Positions 1 through 5,182 of a stretch of DNA of 6,204 nucleotides are shown one piece after another. Positions within the stretch are counted from its first letter, which is position 1, and every line of letters begins with the position of its first letter. The notes under the pieces were generated by a model. It searched no databases. It had not been told where the DNA came from and saw nothing but the letters and a program-made list of their open reading frames with translations. The position numbers and the translations under genes were made by a program. This DNA is from Pseudomonadota bacterium (GTDB lineage: Bacteria > Pseudomonadota > Gammaproteobacteria > Burkholderiales > Burkholderiaceae_C), in assembly GCA_023422975.1 (NCBI GenBank), contig JAFAGF010000041.1, forward strand, positions 1 through 6,204, in the 5' to 3' direction.

Positions 1-950
1 CTGAAATGGCTGCTGCCATCACCACGCGCTACAAAATAATAAGCTTTGGTGGGCTCTGGCCGTACCGCTGCGAGCAAAGACGCCTTGCCAGGCATTGCAA
101 TCGGCGTGGGCGGCAAACCAGCGCGCGTATAGGTATTCCACGGCGTGTCGGTTTGCAGATCTTTGCGGCGGATGTTGCCATCAAAGGATTCGCCCATGCC
201 ATAAATCACGGAAGGGTCGGTCTGCAGGCGCATCCCTACGCGCAGGCGATTGGCAAACACGCCGGCGATTTGCCCGCGGTCGCTGGCGCGGCCCGTTTCT
301 TTTTCCACAATGCTGGCCAAAATCAATGCTTCATAGGGTGACTTCAGGGGCGTATCTGCGCTGCGCTGCGCCCACATGTCTTCCAAGCGGCGCTCCATGG
401 CATGCAAAGCCCGGCGCAGCACGGCCAGCTCACTGCTGCCCTTGGCATAGGTGTAAGTGTCCGGGAAGAACATGCCCTCTGCAGCCATGCCAGGCTTGCC
501 CAATGCCGTCATGATGTCGGCTTCACTCATGGTCACCGTGTCGTGCTTGAGAAACTCATCTTTGGCGATCAAGGCCCGCATTTGGCGAAAGGTCCACCCC
601 TCGACAAACGTGATGGCGCGCAGGCTTTCTTCACCACGCACCAGCTTTTGCAGCAGACTGCGTGGCGTGGTGCCCGCCGTCAACTCATAGTTACCGGCCC
701 GGATCTGGCGATCTTGTTGCGAGAGACGAAACCAGTAATACAGCAAGCGCGCATCGGTCTGCACGCCCGCCTGCACCACGGCCTGCGCCACCCCACGTGG
801 GGAAGTGCCGGGTTCAATCTCCAGCTCCAGCGTCTGTGCAGACATGCGCAGCGGCTGACCCAGCCACCATGCCGCAGCCCCGCCTACCATGGCGGCCACT
901 GCAACCAGAAATAACAGCACCATCAAAAAACGTCGCACAACCTTTTGCAT
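1..950 (-). CDS. mltG: Endolytic murein transglycosylase MltG (YceG-like), C-terminus beyond window
   Basis: MltG is an inner-membrane enzyme that cleaves nascent glycan strands and so helps set peptidoglycan chain length. The 316 visible codons begin with a short basic stretch and one membrane anchor (about residues 9-30). A LysM-like subdomain follows (about 40-106, with IEPGTSPRGVAQ and GNYEL). The catalytic YceG domain then carries EGMFFPDTY (159-166), ASIVEKET (212-219, holding the expected catalytic Glu), NRLRVGMRLQTDPSVIYG (234-251) and GLPPTPIAMPG (278-288). The E. coli protein is about 340 residues, so only a short C-terminal piece is missing. The start is uncertain. ATG at 950 has AGAGG directly abutting it. 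ATG at 974 is in frame 24 nt upstream, with GGTGA three bases before it, and an in-frame TGA lies at 980-978. A GTG at 938 is also possible. In many proteobacteria tmk follows mltG; here that position is outside the window. It diverges from ygfZ. Confidence 0.95.
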   Translation of the reverse strand, partial: MQKVVRRFLMVLLFLVAVAAMVGGAAAWWLGQPLRMSAQTLELEIEPGTSPRGVAQAVVQAGVQTDARLLYYWFRLSQQDRQIRAGNYELTAGTTPRSLLQKLVRGEESLRAITFVEGWTFRQMRALIAKDEFLKHDTVTMSEADIMTALGKPGMAAEGMFFPDTYTYAKGSSELAVLRRALHAMERRLEDMWAQRSADTPLKSPYEALILASIVEKETGRASDRGQIAGVFANRLRVGMRLQTDPSVIYGMGESFDGNIRRKDLQTDTPWNTYTRAGLPPTPIAMPGKASLLAAVRPEPTKAYYFVARGDGSSHF

Positions 951-969
951 CCTCTGAAAAAGATCGGGG

Positions 970-977
970 ATCATAAT
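970..977. promoter_or_regulatory. Possible overlapping divergent -10 elements for mltG and ygfZ
   Basis: The gap between the two divergent start codons contains CATAAT on the plus strand (972-977) and TATGAT on the minus strand (975-970). Each matches TATAAT at five or four to five positions, and they overlap. Neither has a convincing -35 at 16-18 bp. If the plus-strand box is used, the ygfZ transcript would start at or next to its own ATG (984) and be leaderless. If the minus-strand box is used, mltG would have to start at 950 rather than 974. This is inference from spacing only. Confidence 0.3.
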
Positions 978-983
978 TCACCC

Positions 984-1886
984 ATGACCCAGACACTCCA
1001 AGGCATTGCCCCCATTTCGCATCTGGGCGTCATTCGCGTACAGGGCGATGACGCTGCCAGCTTCTTGCACGGCCAGTTGACCAATGACTTCGCGCTGCTT
1101 GATCTGCAGCATGCGCGCCTCGCGGCGTTCTGCTCGGCCAAAGGCCGTATGCAAGCCAGCTTTATTGGTTTCAAACGCGCGCATGACGACATTTTGCTCA
1201 TTATCAGTCGCGACTTGCTGCCTCAGACGCTCAAGCGCCTGTCCATGTTTGTGCTGCGCGCCAAAGCCAAACTCAGTGACGCCACTGCAGACTTTCATTT
1301 GCTGGGCCTGATAGGCAGCGCTGTCTCCGGTGGCACGCAAGCACCCTGGAGCCTGCATGCTGAAGGCGATGCACACATCGTCCACTTGTACCCTGCTGCC
1401 GGACAAACCCGTGCTTTGTGGATTGCCCCATCCAGCACTCCTGCACCCACCGCCACATTGGCGCCTGAGCAATGGCTGTGGTCAGAAGTGACCAGTGGCG
1501 TAGCCACCGTTTCGCAACCGGTCTATGAGCTGTTTGTGCCACAGATGCTCAACTATGAATCGATTGGTGGCGTGAATTTCAAAAAAGGCTGCTACCCCGG
1601 CCAGGAAGTGGTGGCACGCAGCCAATTCCGCGGCACGCTCAAGCGCCGTGCGTTCATCGCCCATGCACCGGCTGAGGTACAAGCAGGCTCCGAGGTGTTT
1701 GCAGCCAGTGATGCCGAACAAGCCGCAGGCACAGTGGTGCAAGCAGCCCCAGCCCCACGGGGCGGCTGGGATGCCATCATCAGCATGCAAATCAGTGCCG
1801 CGCAAGAGGCATTGACTGCGGGCAGCGCCTCCGGCACGCCTTTAACCCTGCTTCCGCTGCCCTACCTCTTGCTGGAAGACATCTAA
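984..1886 (+). CDS. ygfZ: Folate-binding Fe-S cluster assembly/repair protein YgfZ (GcvT-like, COG0354)
   Basis: YgfZ is a cytosolic tetrahydrofolate-binding protein related to the glycine cleavage T-protein and to eukaryotic IBA57. It supports assembly or repair of certain [4Fe-4S] enzymes, including the tRNA methylthiotransferase MiaB. The product is 300 aa, a little shorter than the E. coli protein. The family signature is complete: KGCYPGQEVVAR at 201-212, with the key cysteine at Cys203. The N-terminal part has the GcvT-like pattern: VQGDDAASFLHGQLTND (about 18-34), then AAFCSAKGRMQASF (about 46-59). The ATG at 984 is preferred because homology begins there. The frame stays open upstream only to a TTG at 945. 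The ribosome-binding signal is poor (GGGGA at 966-970, 13 nt away), which fits either weak initiation or a leaderless message. It diverges from mltG and ends before a strong terminator. Confidence 0.94.
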   Translation: MTQTLQGIAPISHLGVIRVQGDDAASFLHGQLTNDFALLDLQHARLAAFCSAKGRMQASFIGFKRAHDDILLIISRDLLPQTLKRLSMFVLRAKAKLSDATADFHLLGLIGSAVSGGTQAPWSLHAEGDAHIVHLYPAAGQTRALWIAPSSTPAPTATLAPEQWLWSEVTSGVATVSQPVYELFVPQMLNYESIGGVNFKKGCYPGQEVVARSQFRGTLKRRAFIAHAPAEVQAGSEVFAASDAEQAAGTVVQAAPAPRGGWDAIISMQISAAQEALTAGSASGTPLTLLPLPYLLLEDI

Positions 1887-1975
1887 GCCAAGCACCTCTG
1901 AAGGCGGCTAGCCCAGCGGATAAGCAGATGACAGCGCTGCGCAACGCTCCCAAGCACGCTTCATATCAAAGGCCA

Positions 1976-2018
1976 ACATCCCAAAAAAGCCACCATTCAG
2001 GTGGCTTTTTTGGGATGT
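1976..2018. terminator. Bidirectional rho-independent terminator between convergent ygfZ and adh
   Basis: Positions 1976-1994 and 2000-2018 are perfect reverse complements (19 bp) around the 5-nt loop ATTCA. The core is GCCACC/GGTGGC flanked by A6 on the left and T6 on the right, so the RNA read from either strand forms a GC hairpin followed by six U. It lies 89 bp after the ygfZ stop and 31 bp beyond the adh stop on the other strand, so it can serve both genes. Confidence 0.93.
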
Positions 2019-2049
2019 GGTTATTTTTTATTGACGACTGATCGGCCAT

Positions 2050-3144
2050 TCAGGGCTTGATCGCGATTTTGAGCACGCCATCGCGCTGGTTCGCAAACAG
2101 ATCGTAGGCCTCGACAATGTCGTCGAGCTTGCGCTCATGCGTCACCATCACCCCTAAATCCAGGCGATTGGCCTCGATCACATTCATCAACCGGCGCATA
2201 CGCTCCTTGCCACCCGGGCACAGCGCCGTGCGAATGGTGTGGTCGCCCAGACCCGAGGCAAAAGCCGCCAGCGGAATCTTCAGATCGTCCGAGTACACCC
2301 CCAAGCTCGACAGCGTTCCGCCGGGCTTGATCACCTTCATGGCCTGCTCAAACGTTGCCTGTGTACCCAGTGCTTCAATCGAACTGTCTGCCCCTTTGCC
2401 ACCTGTGAGTTTGAGCACCTCGCTGACAACGTCCACATTGCGGAAGTTCAGCGTCACATCGGCCCCCATTTTCTTGGCGATACCCAGACGGTGGTCATTA
2501 CCGTCCACCGCAATGATGGTGGTCGCACCCAGCAAACGCGCACCCGCTGTCGCACACAGGCCAATCGGCCCTTGGGCAAACACCACCACGGTGTCACCAA
2601 TTTTGATGTTGGCATTTTCGGCCCCCACAAACCCGGTGGACATGATGTCTGGACACATCAGCACCTGTTCGTCGGTCAACCCGTCGGGGATTGGCGCCAG
2701 ATTGGCCTGCGCATCTGGCACCAGCACGTACTCGGCCTGCGTGCCGTCAATCAAATTGCCAAAGCGCCAGCCCGCCGTGGCCTTGTAACCATGACAACCA
2801 CATAAACCGCGTGCACTCAGATAGCTGCCGTCTTGGCTGGGGTAACCATCTTGCGCGGCATAACTGTTGAAGTTGGGGCAAATAGCGCCGGCAATCACGC
2901 GCTGCCCTTCTTGGTAACCTTGTACGGCACTGCCCAGTTTTTCGATCACGCCCACAGGCTCATGCCCCACGGTCAGACCTTTTTCTACCGGGTACTCACC
3001 TTTGAGAATGTGCACATCGGTGCCGCAGATGGTAGTGGTGGTAATGCGAATCAACGCATCATTCGGGCCAACATCTGGAATGGGCTTTTGCACAATTTCA
3101 ATACGCCCTTTTTCCAAAAAAGCGGCTGCTTTCATCATTGCCAT
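2050..3144 (-). CDS. adh: Zinc-dependent medium-chain alcohol dehydrogenase, NAD-type
   Basis: This enzyme would oxidise primary or secondary alcohols, or reduce the matching carbonyls, using a catalytic zinc and a nicotinamide cofactor in the cytosol. The product is 364 aa, normal for the tetrameric bacterial family. Zinc ligands typical of the Thermoanaerobacter/Clostridium secondary-ADH group are visible: Cys40 (CGTDVH), His61-Glu62 (GHE) and Asp166 (CPDIMSTG). There is no four-cysteine structural zinc loop. The Rossmann fold starts near 185; its glycine motif reads AQGPIG (190-195), and Asp214 at the end of the second strand suggests NAD rather than NADP. The whole sequence strongly resembles the multifunctional fermentative Adh of Cupriavidus necator as I recall it. 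The ATG at 3144 is chosen because AAAGGAG (3157-3151) sits six bases upstream; a longer frame to 3198 lacks this. It is a single-gene unit with its own promoter and a shared terminator. Physiological substrate is unknown. Confidence 0.93.
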   Translation of the reverse strand: MAMMKAAAFLEKGRIEIVQKPIPDVGPNDALIRITTTTICGTDVHILKGEYPVEKGLTVGHEPVGVIEKLGSAVQGYQEGQRVIAGAICPNFNSYAAQDGYPSQDGSYLSARGLCGCHGYKATAGWRFGNLIDGTQAEYVLVPDAQANLAPIPDGLTDEQVLMCPDIMSTGFVGAENANIKIGDTVVVFAQGPIGLCATAGARLLGATTIIAVDGNDHRLGIAKKMGADVTLNFRNVDVVSEVLKLTGGKGADSSIEALGTQATFEQAMKVIKPGGTLSSLGVYSDDLKIPLAAFASGLGDHTIRTALCPGGKERMRRLMNVIEANRLDLGVMVTHERKLDDIVEAYDLFANQRDGVLKIAIKP

Positions 3145-3150
3145 ATCGTG

Positions 3151-3157
3151 CTCCTTT
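3151..3157 (-). promoter_or_regulatory. Shine-Dalgarno site of adh
   Basis: The minus strand reads AAAGGAG, six bases before the ATG at 3144. This is the strongest ribosome-binding site in the window and decides the start over the upstream in-frame ATG at 3198. Confidence 0.85.
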
Positions 3158-3213
3158 ACGCGAGGTTGAGAACAAACATGCGGCGGTGACATCTTCAACA
3201 GTTACCCGGTTTC

Positions 3214-3242
3214 ATTGTAAAAATTCTCTGTGCACACTCCAA
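3214..3242 (-). promoter_or_regulatory. Predicted sigma70 promoter of adh
   Basis: On the minus strand TTGGAG (3242-3237) is followed by a 17-bp spacer and TACAAT (3219-3214). The -10 matches five of six consensus bases and the -35 keeps TTG. Transcription would begin near 3207, giving a leader of about 63 nt before the adh ATG. Prediction by eye only. Confidence 0.5.
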
Positions 3243-3401
3243 TCCCAGACACCCTGCAATTGATTCACCTCAAGCATTTTTTCATACGCACAGGAAGGCC
3301 CGATCGTGCGCTAGGACTTCGAAGTTCGTTAGAATCGCGGGCTTGTTGTCCTCAAAATGAAGGTGCTCTGCACACTCAAAGCGTGGACATCGTTGGCCAA
3401 G

Positions 3402-3446
3402 TACCGAAAAGATTTCAAAACCTCCAAAGAGGTCATTTTTTCGGTA
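3402..3446. repeat. Nested inverted repeat upstream of and abutting the tRNA-Pro -10 box
   Basis: TACCGAAAA (3402-3410) and TTTTCGGTA (3438-3446) are perfect 9-bp reverse complements. Inside them ACCTC (3420-3424) and GAGGT (3429-3433) form a 5-bp stem with loop CAAA. The right arm ends exactly one base before the TATAAT at 3447. The inner hairpin followed by CA and T6 (3436-3441) also looks like a weak terminator for any transcript arriving from the left. Confidence 0.6.
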
Positions 3447-3452
3447 TATAAT
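3423..3452 (+). promoter_or_regulatory. Predicted sigma70 promoter of tRNA-Pro
   Basis: A perfect TATAAT lies at 3447-3452, 11 bases before the mature tRNA 5' end. The best -35 at an 18-bp spacing is TCCAAA (3423-3428), only three of six matches. A start near 3459 would leave a leader of about five bases for RNase P to remove. Confidence 0.65.
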
Positions 3453-3463
3453 CTAGGTCTTGT

Positions 3464-3540
3464 CGGCGTGTAGCGCAGCCTGGTAGCGCACTTGCATGGG
3501 GTGCAAGGGGTCGCGAGTTCGAATCCCGCCACGCCGACCA
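3464..3540 (+). tRNA. tRNA-Pro, anticodon GGG
   Basis: This 77-nt gene folds as a complete cloverleaf. The acceptor CGGCGTG pairs perfectly with CACGCCG. The D-arm is GCGC-AGCCTGGTA-GCGC. The anticodon stem CTTGC/GCAAG encloses the loop ATGGGGT, with T33 before the anticodon GGG. The T-loop is TTCGAATC, and CCA is encoded. Apart from stem changes it matches the E. coli proline GGG tRNA as I recall it. It reads proline codons CCC and CCU. It has its own promoter and terminator, so it appears to be a single-tRNA unit. Confidence 0.98.
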
Positions 3541-3549
3541 TTGATATAG

Positions 3550-3582
3550 AAAAGGGCTAACAGCACGCTGTTAGCCCTTTTT
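3550..3582 (+). terminator. Rho-independent terminator of tRNA-Pro
   Basis: A 14-bp stem (3550-3563 with 3568-3581, core GGGCTAACAG/CTGTTAGCCC) closes a 4-nt loop CACG. It runs into T5 (3578-3582) and a long T-rich stretch to about 3600. It begins 10 bases after the tRNA CCA. The A-tract on the left arm means it could also act on the opposite strand. Confidence 0.93.
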
Positions 3583-3634
3583 GTTTTTATTTTTTATTTT
3601 TGCCTGAAGACAGGCAGCAAAGAGCAAGAGACAA

Positions 3635-3985
3635 ATGATTGAAGGTTTGATTACCGGACGTTTGACCACCGACCCCAGTGAGCGCACTGACCGTTTTGGC
3701 AAAACTTTCATGGTCGCCCGCATGCGCGCTACGGTAGGTGACGGCGGCCTGCGCGCCAACACCGGCGACGGCCCCAGCAGCCTGTTTGTGAACGTGGTGG
3801 CTTTTGACCCTGTGCCCTGCAGTCAACTGCGCGATTTGCTGGAAGGCGATGTCGTCTCTTTGGTCGGCCCCATCACCCCCAAGGTATGGACAGACCGCCA
3901 GGACATCAGCTACCCCGCCTTGGATGTGGTGGCCTACCGGGTGATGGCGCTGCCCAAACCATCCATCCCCGACTACAACATCTGA
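3635..3985 (+). CDS. Small single-stranded DNA-binding (SSB-like) OB-fold protein
   Basis: The 116-aa product resembles the short SSB-like proteins seen in beta- and gammaproteobacteria. It starts MIEGLITGRL, then shows a Gly/Asp-rich loop (about 34-47) and SLFVNVVAF (about 49-57). The strand-loop-strand segment is GDVVSLVGPITPKVWTD (about 71-87), followed by PALDVVAYRV (about 94-103). This order of beta strands fits an OB-fold. It is shorter than housekeeping SSB (about 150-180 aa) and lacks both the Gly/Gln linker and the acidic DDDIPF-type tip; it ends PDYNI. It is therefore probably an accessory ssDNA-binding protein rather than the main replication SSB. The ATG at 3635 has weak AAGAG (3626-3630) four bases upstream. 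A small hairpin, TGCCTG/CAGGCA (3601-3616), precedes it. No clear own promoter was found after the tRNA terminator. Binding activity is inferred, not shown. Confidence 0.75.
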   Translation: MIEGLITGRLTTDPSERTDRFGKTFMVARMRATVGDGGLRANTGDGPSSLFVNVVAFDPVPCSQLRDLLEGDVVSLVGPITPKVWTDRQDISYPALDVVAYRVMALPKPSIPDYNI

Positions 3986-4019
3986 TCGATCGAAGGCACT
4001 GCGCCCAAGGCGCGAAACA

Positions 4020-4103
4020 TCTCGAAAAGTTATATAAAAATAAAAATATATTCTCAGAAATCATAAGGAAGTCGCATTACAGTGCACACATCCTTTTTCG
4101 AGA
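4020..4103 (+). promoter_or_regulatory. AT-rich metQ leader with an inverted repeat over the ribosome-binding site
   Basis: TCTCGAAAA (4020-4028) and TTTTCGAGA (4095-4103) are perfect 9-bp reverse complements 66 bp apart. The right arm covers most of the only plausible Shine-Dalgarno, GAGAG (4100-4104), six bases before the metQ ATG. Between the arms is a very AT-rich stretch (4030-4052) with several -10-like hexamers such as TATATT (4047-4052), but no good -35. If transcription starts inside that stretch, the left arm is absent from the RNA and the repeat would matter only as DNA. Confidence 0.35.
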
Positions 4104-4110
4104 GTTCGAG

Positions 4111-4902
4111 ATGCTGAACAAACGTCTATTTATTCAAGCTGCACTGGCTGTTGCGACAGCCGGTGCTTTCAGCGCACATGCGCAAGATGCCATCAAGGTA
4201 GGCGTCACTGCAGGCCCTCACGCCCAGATCATGGAGCACGTCAAGCAAGTGGCGGAGAAAGATGGACTGAAAATTCAAATCATTGAGTTCAGTGACTACG
4301 TGCAGCCCAATGCCGCCTTGGCCTCTGGCGATTTGCACGCCAACAGCTACCAGCACACGCCCTATCTGGACGCCCAGATCAAAGACCGTGGCTACAAGCT
4401 GGTGAAGCTGGCCAATACCGTCAATTTCCCCATCGGCTTGTACTCCAAGAAGGTCAAAAAGCTCGATGAGCTCAAGCAAGGCGCCAAGTTCGGCATTCCC
4501 AACGACCCCACCAACGGCGGTCGCGTGCTGCTGCTGCTGCAAGAGCAAGGTCTGATCAAGCTCAAGCCCAATGCAGGCTTGAAGGCCACCCCGCTGGATG
4601 TGGCAGAGAACCCCAAGAAGCTGCGCTTTGTCGAGCTGGATGCCGCGCAACTGCCCCGCTCGCTGGATGATCTGGATGCATCCGCCATCAACACCAACTT
4701 CGCCATGTCTGCCGGCATGAACCCCAAGAAGGACGCCATCGCACTGGAGCGTGCTGACGGCCCTTACGTCAATATCTTGGCGGTGCGTGAAGCCGACGTG
4801 AAGCAGCCTTGGGCCACCAAGCTGGTCAAGGCCTACCAGTCCGAGTCAACCCGTGCCTTTGTGGAAAAGCAATTCCAAGGCTCTGTGCTGCTGGGCTTTT
4901 AG
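4111..4902 (+). CDS. MetQ/NlpA-family periplasmic substrate-binding protein (methionine-type)
   Basis: It would capture methionine or a related small ligand in the periplasm and hand it to a MetN-MetI-type ABC importer. The 263-aa product has a Sec signal peptide: basic MLNKR, a hydrophobic core, and likely cleavage after AHA (22-24). Family motifs are clear: DLHANSYQHTPYLD (74-87), GIPNDPTNGGR (128-138), INTNFAMSAG (193-202) and GPYVNILAVR (217-226). Unlike E. coli MetQ there is no lipobox, and the protein contains no cysteine, so it should be soluble rather than lipid-anchored. ATG 4111 is chosen because the signal peptide begins there; the longer frame upstream runs back through the SSB-like gene. 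No metN or metI lies on either side within the window, so it is an orphan binding protein here. Ligand identity cannot be read from the sequence. Confidence 0.93.
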   Translation: MLNKRLFIQAALAVATAGAFSAHAQDAIKVGVTAGPHAQIMEHVKQVAEKDGLKIQIIEFSDYVQPNAALASGDLHANSYQHTPYLDAQIKDRGYKLVKLANTVNFPIGLYSKKVKKLDELKQGAKFGIPNDPTNGGRVLLLLQEQGLIKLKPNAGLKATPLDVAENPKKLRFVELDAAQLPRSLDDLDASAINTNFAMSAGMNPKKDAIALERADGPYVNILAVREADVKQPWATKLVKAYQSESTRAFVEKQFQGSVLLGF

Positions 4903-4944
4903 TCCTGAGACCGCCTGCCACTAGCGCCCGCAAACGCATGCGCA

Positions 4945-4961
4945 CTGGCACACATCCTGCA
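4945..4961 (+). promoter_or_regulatory. Sigma54 (-24/-12)-like sequence
   Basis: The sequence reads CTGGCAC, six further bases, then TGCA. The first G of GG (4947) and the G of GC (4959) are 12 bases apart, as in a -24/-12 promoter, and TGGCAC is a perfect -24 half. The -12 half lacks one T of the usual TTGC. Its start point would fall inside the metQ terminator loop, so it may be coincidence. Confidence 0.25.
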
Positions 4962-4990
4962 AGCCCTTGGTCACTGCCAAGGGCTTTTTT
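4961..4990 (+). terminator. Rho-independent terminator of the metQ-like gene
   Basis: AAGCCCTTGG (4961-4970) and CCAAGGGCTT (4977-4986) form a 10-bp stem around a 6-nt loop. The T-run covers 4985-4990. It lies 58 bp after the stop codon and is followed by a CTTGC that could extend the stem loosely with GCAAG at 4959-4963. Confidence 0.92.
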
Positions 4991-5010
4991 CTTGCAAAAA
5001 ATCACAAAAA

Positions 5011-5096
5011 GATAGCTACCAGCGCTAATTACTAGTGCATTACCAAGCAAAAACACACCACAAAACAGCAAGCACTTGCGGCAACAGCTATCAAAT
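5011..5096. repeat. Degenerate inverted GATAGCT intergenic repeat pair
   Basis: GATAGCT (5011-5017) and its reverse complement AGCTATC (5086-5092) face each other about 70 bp apart. The left copy continues ACCAGCGCTA and is followed, after ATTAC, by TAGTGC, which can pair with GCGCTA with one G-T wobble. Read on the minus strand, the right copy gives ATTTGATAGCTGTTGC. Both resemble the intergenic repeats starting GATAGCTnnnnGCGCT that I recall being common in Comamonadaceae. The family assignment is from memory. Confidence 0.45.
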
Positions 5097-5146
5097 CCAT
5101 GAAAACCAGCAATTCCTTGTGCGACAGGCGTGGACTTTTTGTGACT

Positions 5147-5175
5147 GTTACAAGGCGAACACCTGGTGCTAGAAT
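5147..5175 (+). promoter_or_regulatory. Strong predicted sigma70 promoter with extended -10
   Basis: GTTACA (5147-5152, four of six matches to TTGACA) is followed by exactly 17 bp and TAGAAT (5170-5175, five of six). TGC directly before it gives an extended -10. Transcription should start near 5183. The bases after the -10 are CCGCCCC, a GC-rich discriminator of the kind linked to stringent control of stable RNA genes. Confidence 0.65.
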
Positions 5176-5182
5176 CCGCCCC

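Larger units (their letters stand above)
3145..3463. other. Intergenic region between adh and tRNA-Pro
   Basis: These 319 bp hold the adh ribosome-binding site and promoter on the minus strand, and the tRNA promoter and a nested dyad on the plus strand. A TAGAAT box at 3330-3335 resembles a -10 element but has no recognisable -35. I see no protein-coding gene. The frame antisense to the tRNA is a tRNA shadow, and the other short frames lack ribosome-binding sites and family resemblance. Confidence 0.6.

Noticed and set aside
1901..1926. tRNA D-arm-like stretch GCCCAGCGGATAAGC after ygfZ
   Set aside because: Only two of four D-stem pairs form, and there is no matching acceptor, anticodon stem or TTCGAATC loop downstream, so it is not a tRNA or a clear tRNA fragment.
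3329..3541. 70-codon minus-strand frame starting MVGVAGFELATPC
   Set aside because: Its N-terminus is the antisense translation of tRNA-Pro. This string is a familiar artefact in databases, and no ribosome-binding site supports it.
3601..3616. Hairpin TGCCTG/CAGGCA just before the SSB-like gene, considered as a regulatory element
   Set aside because: The stem is only 6 bp and ends 9 bases before the weak ribosome-binding site without overlapping it; chance is sufficient.
4001..4013. Hairpin GCGCC/GGCGC after the SSB-like gene, considered as a terminator
   Set aside because: Only 5 bp with a 3-nt loop and no T-run follows.
4126..4650. 174-codon minus-strand frame
   Set aside because: It lies wholly antisense to the MetQ-like gene and shows no family-like motif.
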